From the NCBI GenBank assembly GCA_964652155.1, contig CAZZBK010000100.1:1-22613 (forward strand): a stretch of 22,613 nucleotides of DNA, in the 5' to 3' direction. Below are positions 15,624 to 22,613 of this stretch, in pieces (position 1 is the first letter of the stretch; every line of letters starts with the position of its first letter). Under the pieces are notes generated by a model. The model was not told where the DNA came from and did no database searches. It worked only from the letters and a program-made list of their open reading frames with translations. Origin of the DNA: CAZZBK01 sp964652155 (GTDB lineage Bacteria; Planctomycetota; Planctomycetia; Pirellulales; PNKZ01). The position numbers were made by a program, and so were the translations under genes.

Positions 15624-15687
15624 GCTCAAAAGCTTGGCAGCTCAAAAGCTTGGCAGCTCAAAAGCTTGGCAGCTCAAAAGCTTGAGC
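15624..15687. repeat. 16-base tandem repeat, three full copies and a partial fourth
   Basis: The unit GCTCAAAAGCTTGGCA is repeated exactly at 15624-15639, 15640-15655 and 15656-15671. A fourth copy at 15672-15687 ends in GAGC instead and forms a near-palindrome around AAGCTT. It begins a few bases after the stop of the winged-helix gene and lies downstream of the converging DUF1552 gene. Confidence 0.9.
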
Positions 15688-15739
15688 TTGATTGCCGCGC
15701 GGTGACGCATGGGTCGCGATAAGGTTGGCTGCGTTGGGG

Positions 15740-17032
15740 TCAAATCCCGGCCAGACGCTCTTTGCTGTCGCCGAACTCGCTGAGCTCCAGGCCCATGCGG
15801 TCCATGATTGACAGATACAAGCTGCAAAGCTTGCGACGGTCGTTGCCCGAGTTCAGGTAATCGAGCGAGCGGCCTGTCTTCAGCGCGCCCCCCAAGCCGC
15901 CGGCCAGCACGAGCGGCACCTGATTGCTGTTGTGCGCGTTCCAATGCTCGGAGACGAACATCAAGCACGAGTTGTCGAGCACCGTCGCGTCCCCTTCTTG
16001 CATGTGGGCGAGCCGGTCGACCAAGTAGGCGTACTGCTCGACGTGGCATTGGACGATCGCCTGGTACTCGGGCCCCGTGTTTGAATGGGAGTAGCTGTGG
16101 TGATCGTCGCGGATGTTGAGCGCAGGGTAGACCTGGCCCGACAAGTCACGCGACAGCAGCAGCGACGCGACCCGAGAGCGATCGGTCTGAAAAGCCAGTG
16201 CGATGATGTCGCTCATCAGCCGAGCGTAGTCGCGGAAGTCCTTGGGCTGTCCGGCCGGGGGTCGTTGCCCCTCGAGTTCGACCTTTGGGCCATCGTCGTT
16301 CTGGCGGCGATTGAGGCGTTGCAGCCGCTGCTCGACCTCGCGGACCGACGTGAGGTACTCGTCGATTTTAACCTGATCGGAGTGGCTCACTCGTTGACGC
16401 AACGCGGCGGCCTCCTCGCGCACCTGATCGAGGATGCTCCCTTGCAGTTTGCCGGTCTGGCTGCCGAACAGGCTGTCGAAGGCCAGTGACGGATACAGTT
16501 CGATGGGCACCGGCGAGTTGGGGCTCTGCCACGAGATGTGCGAGGCGTAGATCATCGAGTACTGGCTCTCGTGGAAGCCGCTGACGGGCTGCTCGCAGCC
16601 GAGCACCAAGCTGGGGAGAAAGGTTTCGTCCTCGAAGTGCTTGGCGAGCTTTTGATCCATGCTGATGCCGCCTTGGATCACGCGGCCGCGCTGCAAAGCG
16701 ATGCCCGAGAGAATGTTCCCCGCACATTTGGCGTGTCCGCCGCCGGCGTGCTGATTGAACAGGCCGTTGATGACGTTGAGCTTGTCCTTGTAGCGCTCAA
16801 GCGGCGCGAGGCTCGCGCCGAGTTCCATCGCGGCACCGTCCCCTTTCGACCACCAGATGGGCGGCGAGATGCCGTCGCCGATGAACATGCAGGCGAACCG
16901 CTTGGGAGCGGGCGTGCGGCTGGAAGTGAATTCGCCCCCCCAGAGGTGCGCGGCCTCAAGCCACGGCAACGACACCGACAAGCCCAAGCCCTTGAGCAGC
17001 ACACGGCGGGACAAATTGCGATCCGCGTTCAT
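15740..17032 (-). CDS. DUF1552 domain protein
   Basis: This 430-aa exported protein is of the DUF1552 family. The N-terminus NLSRRVLLKGLGLSVSLPWLEA has a twin-arginine (Tat) type signal, so the protein is probably folded in the cytoplasm and exported. Family features seen are FACMFIGDGISPPIWW near residue 45, the loop ARLMSDIIALAFQTDRSRVASLLLSRD, the DDHHSYSHS stretch with clustered Asp/His, and CLMFVSEHWNAHNSNQVPLVLAGG near the C-terminus. The family is thought to share the alkaline-phosphatase/sulfatase-like fold; the activity is not known. The gene begins 6 bases after the PSD1 gene stop, with GGGAGA upstream, so the two are one operon. Length is normal (about 430-470 aa). Confidence 0.93.
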   Translation of the reverse strand: MNADRNLSRRVLLKGLGLSVSLPWLEAAHLWGGEFTSSRTPAPKRFACMFIGDGISPPIWWSKGDGAAMELGASLAPLERYKDKLNVINGLFNQHAGGGHAKCAGNILSGIALQRGRVIQGGISMDQKLAKHFEDETFLPSLVLGCEQPVSGFHESQYSMIYASHISWQSPNSPVPIELYPSLAFDSLFGSQTGKLQGSILDQVREEAAALRQRVSHSDQVKIDEYLTSVREVEQRLQRLNRRQNDDGPKVELEGQRPPAGQPKDFRDYARLMSDIIALAFQTDRSRVASLLLSRDLSGQVYPALNIRDDHHSYSHSNTGPEYQAIVQCHVEQYAYLVDRLAHMQEGDATVLDNSCLMFVSEHWNAHNSNQVPLVLAGGLGGALKTGRSLDYLNSGNDRRKLCSLYLSIMDRMGLELSEFGDSKERLAGI

Positions 17033-17038
17033 CGTCGT

Positions 17039-20000
17039 TCATTCTCCCTGTTGGGTGGATCGAAAGCGGTCGAGCGTAAAGTCGCGGCACCGCTGCTGGC
17101 GGAACTGCGGACTGCACACCACGGTCTCGAACAATGTGTGAAAACGATAACCGTCCTGACGGAGGGCCTGTTGCATCTGCTCTAACAATGCTTGATCGGA
17201 CAATTCCAGCGACCGCCCTAACGCATAGCCCAGAAACTTATGACACAGCGTCTTGATAAAGTCGTCGTTGCGGTGGGCCTGTAAGTATTGCAAAAACTGC
17301 GGCACGCCGCGAGAGAGTTCTCCCGACGGGAGCTCGACCACGTTGTCGACCGCCCGGCCGGCAAGGTCCTTCGTGCGGGTTTTGCCGATCGGATCGAACC
17401 CTTCCATCGACAGCCCGATGGGGTCGAATCGCCGATGACAGCGGGCACAGGCCTCGACGTCGGTGTGCTGGGCAAGCAACTGGCGGATCGTCTTGCCGTC
17501 GGTTTCGGTCTCCTTGGCCGGCAAGACCGCCACATTGGCCGGGGGCGGAGGGATGTGCTCGCCCAGGATCTTGTGCACGACCCAAAAGCCCCGTTTGACC
17601 GGGCTGGTGCGTTGCGGTTGCGAGTTGATCGTCAGAAAGACGGCCATTCCCAGCACACCGCCCCGACCGTGTTGTTGAATCCCATCGACGCGCTGCCACT
17701 CCCCTTGCTCGGCCTGATAAGGCCAGCCGTAGTGATTGGCCAACGACTTGTTCACAAACGTCGTGTCGCCGTACAGCACGTCGGTCACCGGCCGATTGTT
17801 TTGCATCAGATACGCAATGAGTCGGACCGGCTCTTCGAACATCGCTTGCTTGAGCGTGTCGTTGAAGGCGGGGAACACCTGCCGGTCGACCGACTCTTCG
17901 CCTGCAAACTCGCGAAAACGCAACCATTGCCCAAAAAACTCGAGTGCCACGCCGCTCACCTTGGGGTCGGCCAGCATGCGCCGCGTTTGTTGCCGCAGCG
18001 TCGCCTCATCGGTGAGCTTGCCGGCCTGGGCGAGCGTGATGAGCTCGGCGTCGGGCATGGACGACCAGAGGAAATAACTCAACCGCGAGGCCAACGCGAC
18101 GTCCGAGAGCGGCTGGACCGTGTCTCCCTCGGGTGGCACGGCGATGCGGCAACAAAAGTGTGGCGAAACAAGCACGCTCGTCACCACGCCGCGCACCGCC
18201 TGCTCGATTCCGTACTCCGCTTGCTGACAGGTCGACTCGTAAAACGCTTCGATCCGCCGCACTTCCTCCGGCGTCAACGGACGCCGATAGGCACGCTCGG
18301 CGAACTCGAGCAGTTGCCGCATGTAGATCGGCTTCGCTTGGGCATATTGGTCGCCGCGCCGCTTAAGGCCCTGGCGAATCTCGCTGAAGAACAAATGAAT
18401 CGGATGCTCCGTCAACTTGGGATCGTCCAGCTTCACGCCCGATCGGGCCAGGTACGCCCGCTCGAAGCGTTCGAGCGTCGCGTCTTTGACCAGCTCGGGG
18501 TCTTCTTCCTTGAACTCGTTGAAGTCGGCGTGCTTGAGAAAGTTTCGCTCGCTCCGCTCGAAGAATACGAATCCGCGAAGCATTTTTTCCATCACGCCGG
18601 TCGAGAAGTACAGCTCGTCCCAAAGGCGATTCAACTCGCGATTCTCGTCGTCGCTGAGCACCCACTGACAGAGTGGCCGATCGTCGCGAAAAAAGCCTTC
18701 GATAAGATGGAAGCCCGCCGACAGCCCGCGCGTGCCGTCGACATACACGAACCGGTTGGGAAACGTCTGGCAAAGCCGAGTGCTCGATGCGCGAAAGTCC
18801 TGGGCAAGTTTGCTCGCGGGATCAATCAGCAACGTCGCGAACTCGTTGGGCGCGGCGGGCCGGTTGGCCACGGTCAGACGCACAGCCGACTGACGCGTAT
18901 GTTCGCGATCGAGCGTCGCCGTGACGAAGAAGCGAATGTCCTGCCGATTGCCCAATGCCGCCGTCGGGACGGTGATGACCAGCGGCGCGGCGGTCGAAAT
19001 CGCGACGCTGCTCGCGCCGATGGCGTGACCGAGCGGATGCTGGCCGACGTTGAGTTGCTTGAGCTGCTCCGGAGCGTGCGCCTCCAGCAGTTTGATGAGC
19101 GACAGACTCTGGTTGTTGAGCGGCCGATAACTCTCGGGCGACTGCGGGCTAAAATTCATCTCGCTGAGGATGACGTACGACGGTTCCGCCGCGGCCGAGA
19201 AATTCGCGGCTTGCACGTGAATCTCGACCGATGTTTGTTTGGACAACTGTTGATACTCGACATGAAGCAACCGACCTTGGGCGATCAGCGACTCATCAAA
19301 AGCATGGCGGGCGGCCGCGGATTGCTTGCGCCGATCCATATGCTGCACCGGGGCATTGCCGGCGTTCGAGACGATGGCCGCCGTCTCCTTGACACACAAC
19401 TGCTTGCTGGCGCGGCGGATCGAATCAGCGAGCACACGGACTTGATTGCCTAGCGCCGCAGGAGGCACGGGCTGCATTAAATCAGTCGGCGGGGGCAACG
19501 CCCGCCACGCACGCTGAATCGCGCCCAGATAAAACGGTTCGTCGAGGACGCCGCCTTGGAGCGTCTCCCAAAGCAATCGCAGATACTTCGGACTGAGCTT
19601 GTGCTCGACAGCCCATGACTCGATGGAGGTCGACTGCCGCGCGGCAACTCGATGGCGAAACGACCACGCGGCGGTGAGGTATGTTTCGTACTCAACGTCA
19701 TGCTCTTCGTAGAAGCGAATCACCGCCTGCTCGAACAGCTTGGCTTGGTCGGCAAACGTGACCACCGGATACGGCGCAAAACGCAGCCCCGACGGAGTCA
19801 GCGCGACGTGCTCGGCCACGTGCTGCGCCGCGGCATAATACTTTTTGAAAAGATTGGGCGAGATGACGAGCGCTTCGCCCGTGTTGTTAAAGCCTTCGCC
19901 CGAGGCGGGATCGAGCGGAAACGAATCGGCCGGCCGGATGTCGACCCCCGTCAGGTCGCGGATCGTGTAGTTGAACTCGGCGTTCGTGAGTCGCCGGGGA

Positions 20001-20356
20001 AGCACGACCCCCGGGTCGCCCGAGAGCTTCTTGGCTTCGGCCGTCATGATCGACTCGATCGCGCGAAGCGCCTCGGCTCGCTGAACCGCCGTGGGTTGCC
20101 GGGCCTTCGCTGGCGGCATCTCTTCCTTCTTCAGAAAGGTGATGACGTGCTCCCATTGGCGAAAATTCTCGGCCACCGCCGCGCTCGACGTGTACCGCGT
20201 CAGATCCAATTCCCCTTCGCTCTTTTTCGAGTGATGACACTCGACACAGTAGCGCTGCAAGAATGGAACCACCTGCTGCTGAAACGGGTCTTGGGCGACG
20301 AGCGGAGGCGACACCCCGACCACCAGCACACACACCAACATGACAACAGTCCGCAT
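17039..20356 (-). CDS. PSD1-type protein: cytochrome c-like domain with DUF1587, DUF1592, DUF1595, DUF1588, DUF1585
   Basis: This 1105-aa exported planctomycete-specific protein opens with a signal peptide (residues 1-21, MRTVVMLVCVLVVGV then PPLVAQ). A haem-binding CVECH follows (Cys37, Cys40, His41) in a cytochrome-like (PSCyt1/PSD) domain. The DUF1587 region is RRLTNAEFNYTIRDLTG with FNNTGEAL (about 120-175). The DUF1592/DUF1595 region is LASRLSYFLWSSMPD, the DUF1588 region includes RTSPVKRGFWVVHKILG, and a second CARCH (970-974) sits in the HRRFDPIGLSMEGFDPIG block before the DUF1585 C-terminus. The function is unknown; electron transfer linked to polysaccharide breakdown has been proposed. 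The ATG at 20356 is used, with GAGAG about 7 bases upstream; a TTG lies two codons earlier. Confidence 0.93.
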   Translation of the reverse strand: MRTVVMLVCVLVVGVSPPLVAQDPFQQQVVPFLQRYCVECHHSKKSEGELDLTRYTSSAAVAENFRQWEHVITFLKKEEMPPAKARQPTAVQRAEALRAIESIMTAEAKKLSGDPGVVLPRRLTNAEFNYTIRDLTGVDIRPADSFPLDPASGEGFNNTGEALVISPNLFKKYYAAAQHVAEHVALTPSGLRFAPYPVVTFADQAKLFEQAVIRFYEEHDVEYETYLTAAWSFRHRVAARQSTSIESWAVEHKLSPKYLRLLWETLQGGVLDEPFYLGAIQRAWRALPPPTDLMQPVPPAALGNQVRVLADSIRRASKQLCVKETAAIVSNAGNAPVQHMDRRKQSAAARHAFDESLIAQGRLLHVEYQQLSKQTSVEIHVQAANFSAAAEPSYVILSEMNFSPQSPESYRPLNNQSLSLIKLLEAHAPEQLKQLNVGQHPLGHAIGASSVAISTAAPLVITVPTAALGNRQDIRFFVTATLDREHTRQSAVRLTVANRPAAPNEFATLLIDPASKLAQDFRASSTRLCQTFPNRFVYVDGTRGLSAGFHLIEGFFRDDRPLCQWVLSDDENRELNRLWDELYFSTGVMEKMLRGFVFFERSERNFLKHADFNEFKEEDPELVKDATLERFERAYLARSGVKLDDPKLTEHPIHLFFSEIRQGLKRRGDQYAQAKPIYMRQLLEFAERAYRRPLTPEEVRRIEAFYESTCQQAEYGIEQAVRGVVTSVLVSPHFCCRIAVPPEGDTVQPLSDVALASRLSYFLWSSMPDAELITLAQAGKLTDEATLRQQTRRMLADPKVSGVALEFFGQWLRFREFAGEESVDRQVFPAFNDTLKQAMFEEPVRLIAYLMQNNRPVTDVLYGDTTFVNKSLANHYGWPYQAEQGEWQRVDGIQQHGRGGVLGMAVFLTINSQPQRTSPVKRGFWVVHKILGEHIPPPPANVAVLPAKETETDGKTIRQLLAQHTDVEACARCHRRFDPIGLSMEGFDPIGKTRTKDLAGRAVDNVVELPSGELSRGVPQFLQYLQAHRNDDFIKTLCHKFLGYALGRSLELSDQALLEQMQQALRQDGYRFHTLFETVVCSPQFRQQRCRDFTLDRFRSTQQGE

Positions 20357-20633
20357 GAACAACTCTCAGCAGGGGCGGGATCGAGCGACAGGGGGGATGC
20401 GAACAACGCTCGCCAGGCAAGGCAGGTCACCGTCTGATTGTAGTCAACCGCAAGCGCGCCTGCACGCCAACGCCTCGCGGCCGTAATCTCGCCCGACGTG
20501 GACTCATGCCCGCACGCTAATGCGTTTGAATTTCGATCATAAACGTCTGTCAAATATGTAGTTAGGCGCGATTGTCGAAACATCCGTCCCCGGGGCAAAA
20601 AGTCTCGGCCGAGTCACCCTCGTAAACCGATAG
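20357..20633. other. Intergenic region upstream of divergent PSD1 and polymerase genes
   Basis: No gene or repeat is seen in these 277 bases. It must contain the minus-strand promoter for the PSD1/DUF1552 operon, but no clear -35/-10 pair was recognised. Confidence 0.5.
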
Positions 20634-20662
20634 TTGACATGCGTACACTATCGAGCTACTCT
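20631..20662 (+). promoter_or_regulatory. Candidate promoter with overlapping dyad before the Y-family polymerase
   Basis: A perfect TTGACA (20634-20639) is spaced 17 bases from TACTCT (20657-20662, 4 of 6 matches), 32 bases before the ATG. The -35 lies within an imperfect 20-bp dyad at 20631-20650 of the form TAGTnnAC-n4-GTnnACTA. This is a plausible repressor site, perhaps for a LexA-type or other damage regulator (inference). Confidence 0.45.
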
Positions 20663-20693
20663 TGCCGCGCCCAGGACAAAACCGAGTACCCCC

Positions 20694-21902
20694 ATGTCAC
20701 AACTCGTCGCGCATCTCGACGCCGACTGCTTTTATGTCTCCGCGGAGCGGGTCCGCGACGGGTTCCTACGCGAGAAGCCCGTCGGGGTGCTGGGCAATCA
20801 GGGGGCCTGCGTCATTGCCAAGAGCTACGAGATGAAACGCTCCGGCGTGAAAACCGGCGAACCGATTTGGGAGGCCGTCAAGAAATGTCCCGAGGGCATC
20901 TACATCAAACGCGACTTTCGCTGGTACGAAGCCGTGAGCCGAGAAATGCTCAGCATCGTGCGCCAGCGGTCTCCGTGTGTCGAATACTACTCGATCGACG
21001 AGTTTTTTCTGACCGTGGACGACCCTCAGCCAGAACGTTTCGCGCAAGTGATTCAGCACGAGATTTTACAGCGCGTTGGCGTGCCGGTCACGATTGGCAT
21101 TGCGCGCACCAAGACCCTGGCCAAGCTGGTGTCGGATACCGCCAAGCCGTTTGGAGCCTTGGCGCTGATCGGCGAACAGGCCGAGCACGATTTGCTCGCG
21201 GCGCGGCCGGCATCCGACATCACGGGCATTGCCAACCGCCGAGCCGCGACGCTGGCAAACTACGGCATCGTGACATGCCTGGACTTCACGGCGGCGCAAC
21301 CCGCACTGATCCGTCGGTTGCTGACGGTCGTCGGCGAAAAACTCTGGTATGAGTTGCGCGGCGAGAAGACGATGCCCATCCAAACACAACGACCGCCCCA
21401 CAAAATGATCTCGCGCGGCGGGTCGATCGGCAATCCGTCGGCTGATCCCGCGGTGCAATGGGCGTGGTTGGTGCGCAATCTGGAACGTCTCATCGAGGTG
21501 CTCGACTATCATGGCGTGATGGTGGGCAAGCTGATGTTGATTCTTGAATACAAGGGGGGACCCACGCGCTCATTTGCCGTCAGCTTCGACGCGCCGACGA
21601 ATCGTTACGACGTGTTGCTGGCCGCGGCTCGCGCACTGTGGCAGCACACCCAAGCGGCCGGCGCGTTGTACCGAATGCACTACATCGCCAGCGCGCTCCA
21701 GTACCCCGGCCCACGACAGCTCAGTCTGTTCGACCCACCGCCGCGTCCAGATCGACGCCTGGTCTCTCTGATGCGCGAGGTCAACACGCTCCACGGTCGA
21801 TTTGCGCTGCGCAGCGCGGCGACCCTGCCGCTGGTGGAAATTTATGCCGACGACGCGCACGGCTACGACATTTGTGACATTCACGGCAAAACGTGCTTTT
21901 AG
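20694..21902 (+). CDS. Y-family translesion DNA polymerase, UmuC/DinB type
   Basis: This 402-aa lesion-bypass polymerase starts HLDADCFYVSAE (catalytic Asp9). It has the second carboxylate pair SIDEFF (Asp102, Glu103), then the thumb ITGIANRRAATL helix-hairpin and a little-finger domain. A beta-clamp binding motif QLSLF lies at 342-346. It is followed by a tail (RRLVSLMREVNTLHGRFALRSAA) that looks like the DUF4113 end of UmuC, so it is closer to UmuC than to DinB. The frame is open upstream, but the ATG at 20694 begins the conserved domain. No umuD is adjacent. The next gene starts 8 bases after the stop, suggesting an operon. A candidate promoter with a dyad lies just upstream. Confidence 0.92.
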   Translation: MSQLVAHLDADCFYVSAERVRDGFLREKPVGVLGNQGACVIAKSYEMKRSGVKTGEPIWEAVKKCPEGIYIKRDFRWYEAVSREMLSIVRQRSPCVEYYSIDEFFLTVDDPQPERFAQVIQHEILQRVGVPVTIGIARTKTLAKLVSDTAKPFGALALIGEQAEHDLLAARPASDITGIANRRAATLANYGIVTCLDFTAAQPALIRRLLTVVGEKLWYELRGEKTMPIQTQRPPHKMISRGGSIGNPSADPAVQWAWLVRNLERLIEVLDYHGVMVGKLMLILEYKGGPTRSFAVSFDAPTNRYDVLLAAARALWQHTQAAGALYRMHYIASALQYPGPRQLSLFDPPPRPDRRLVSLMREVNTLHGRFALRSAATLPLVEIYADDAHGYDICDIHGKTCF

Positions 21903-21910
21903 GTGCTGCG

Positions 21911-22363
21911 ATGGACGGAATTGCGATTCCCTGGGCTGACGTGCCCCTGGAACTCATCGAGCAGCATCGGTTGAGCCGACTCCTGCATGAGCGCGGCGGC
22001 GAGCGCGAGTTGCGATTCTTGCGGCGCGTGCCCGAGGCCGTCTTGCCCGTCTGGCACGATGGCTTGCTGCGGATCGTGTCGTGGGGCTCCCGATCAGGAC
22101 GATTGCCACGCAGTGGCTACACCTGGTTGCGAACCGTCGAGGCGGGTGAGTGGGCGGCCTACCATGCCGAACCGGTGACGGTGCCAGCCAGCGCCGGCTT
22201 GCACAACGGGGTCTGGTATCGCATCCGCCAAGGAGTTCGGGGCTTGTACGCCGAGTGCGCCGGAGTCTCGGCCGTGTACGTGATGGTCGAGCCGGCGAGT
22301 TACTACTACCGGACGATGACTCGAGCCGAGCGCATGCCGGCGCTGCTTGGCGAACGGATCTAA
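21911..22363 (+). CDS. Unrecognised 150-aa protein next to the polymerase, possible degenerate SRAP-like domain
   Basis: No family is recognised with certainty. The order of its segments resembles the SRAP (YedK/HMCES) domain: LPVWHDGLLRIVSWG for the strand pair ending in WG, then a TWLRTVEAGEW block, then VTVPASAGLHNGVWYRIR for the ADGFYEW...PYYI region, then VYVMVEPAS, and ERMPALLGE for HDRMPVILPPE. The SRAP catalytic Cys2 is absent (it starts Met-Asp-Gly), the active-site Glu is replaced, and the His before RMP is Ala or Glu, so it would not be a canonical enzyme. The ATG at 21911 has AGGTG upstream, overlapping the polymerase end. SRAP proteins bind abasic DNA and often accompany SOS genes, which fits the neighbour. 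The family call is inference only. Confidence 0.7.
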   Translation: MDGIAIPWADVPLELIEQHRLSRLLHERGGERELRFLRRVPEAVLPVWHDGLLRIVSWGSRSGRLPRSGYTWLRTVEAGEWAAYHAEPVTVPASAGLHNGVWYRIRQGVRGLYAECAGVSAVYVMVEPASYYYRTMTRAERMPALLGERI

Positions 22364-22427
22364 AAAAGGGCGCAATCGGAATGCATGTCATGCTGTTGCC
22401 ACGCAACGGGCATGTACGCTGCCATTC

Positions 22428-22514
22428 CCTTGCAATGCCTCGTCCTTCCCCTTGCAATATGTCGTCATTCCCCTTGCAATGCCTCGTCATACCCTTGCAA
22501 TATGTCGTCATTCC
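22428..22514. repeat. 22-base tandem repeats of two alternating types
   Basis: Four units run head-to-tail: 22428-22449, 22450-22471, 22472-22493 and a 21-base copy at 22494-22514. They share CTTGCAAT and alternate between GCCTCGTC and ATGTCGTC in the middle. The B-type units end in GTCATTCC, the same head as the REP-like hairpin that follows. Confidence 0.85.
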
Positions 22515-22533
22515 CGCGCAGGCGGGAATCCAG
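22507..22533. repeat. REP-like hairpin
   Basis: A perfect 8-bp stem (ATTCCCGC 22510-22517 with GCGGGAAT 22522-22529) and 4-base loop GCAG sit inside a GTCATTCCCGCGCAGG-type sequence. This is a very common dispersed repeat in bacterial genomes; its translation gives the well-known spurious SWIPACAGMT peptide on the minus strand. Confidence 0.85.
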
Positions 22534-22559
22534 GAGTGCGTCATTCCCGAGCGACCATG

Positions 22560-22613
22560 TACACTGGATGCCCGCCTACACTGGATGCCCGCCTACACTG
22601 GATGCCCGCCTAC
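22560..22613. repeat. 17-base tandem repeat running off the window end
   Basis: The unit TACACTGGATGCCCGCC occurs three times exactly (22560-22576, 22577-22593, 22594-22610), with TAC of a fourth at the window edge. CTGGATGCCCGCCT resembles the CTGGATTCCCGCCT half of the REP-like hairpin, so it may derive from it. The array may continue beyond the window. Confidence 0.9.

Noticed and set aside
17288..19453. A 721-aa open frame on the plus strand opposite the PSD1 gene
   Set aside because: It is a shadow of the well-supported PSD1 protein, with Arg/Leu-rich random-like content.
21954..22544. A 196-aa open frame on the minus strand starting MTHSWIPACAGMT
   Set aside because: That start is the known spurious translation of a REP-like repeat; the rest is antisense to the gene beside the polymerase.
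22428..22613. Possible CRISPR array
   Set aside because: The units are directly adjacent with no unique spacers, and no cas genes are present.

Overview
The window looks like a chromosomal segment of a planctomycete, most likely of the Pirellulales type. The main evidence is a c-type-cytochrome/DUF1592 protein (PSD1 class) followed by a DUF1552 protein, a gene pair expanded in these genomes. Supporting evidence is the high GC content, the large exported proteins of planctomycete style, and the weak or missing Shine-Dalgarno sequences at many starts. No rRNA, tRNA, CRISPR array, phage module or complete insertion sequence was seen. Most genes are housekeeping or lineage-typical.

Layout: (1) 1-3470 holds a DUF1990 gene convergent with a membrane-anchored von Willebrand A protein, separated by a hairpin repeat. 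(2) 3467-5080 holds a thiL-tsaE operon with an ATGA overlap. A 28-bp near-exact copy of the tsaE 3' end follows, and the two copies flank a large nested palindrome. (3) 5111-7789 is a secreted metzincin-type zinc protease (DUF5117/DUF4953 class). (4) 7975-11398 holds an APH-fold kinase-like protein, then a same-strand run of a YfcE-type phosphoesterase, a truncated haemoglobin and a GmhB-type phosphatase, then a PlsC acyltransferase. (5) 11596-14335 holds the ribosome-associated ABC-F ATPase EttA and a membrane-anchored TPR protein. (6) 14498-15618 holds a DcrB/PsbP-like small protein, a gene-free stretch with a strong intrinsic terminator that may end a structured RNA, and a small winged-helix protein. 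(7) 15740-20356 is the PSD1/DUF1552 operon. (8) 20694-22363 is a Y-family (UmuC-type) polymerase tightly followed by an unrecognised 150-aa gene. The window ends in arrays of short tandem repeats that appear to be built from a REP-like hairpin.

The observations most worth following are: the polymerase partner gene, whose sequence order resembles a degenerate SRAP (HMCES/YedK) domain with the catalytic residues missing; the putative structured RNA at about 15122-15248; and the duplicated tsaE tail around a 95-bp nested palindrome. All three rest on reading the sequence by eye and need homology or expression tests. Nothing here can be called a proven new system from sequence alone.
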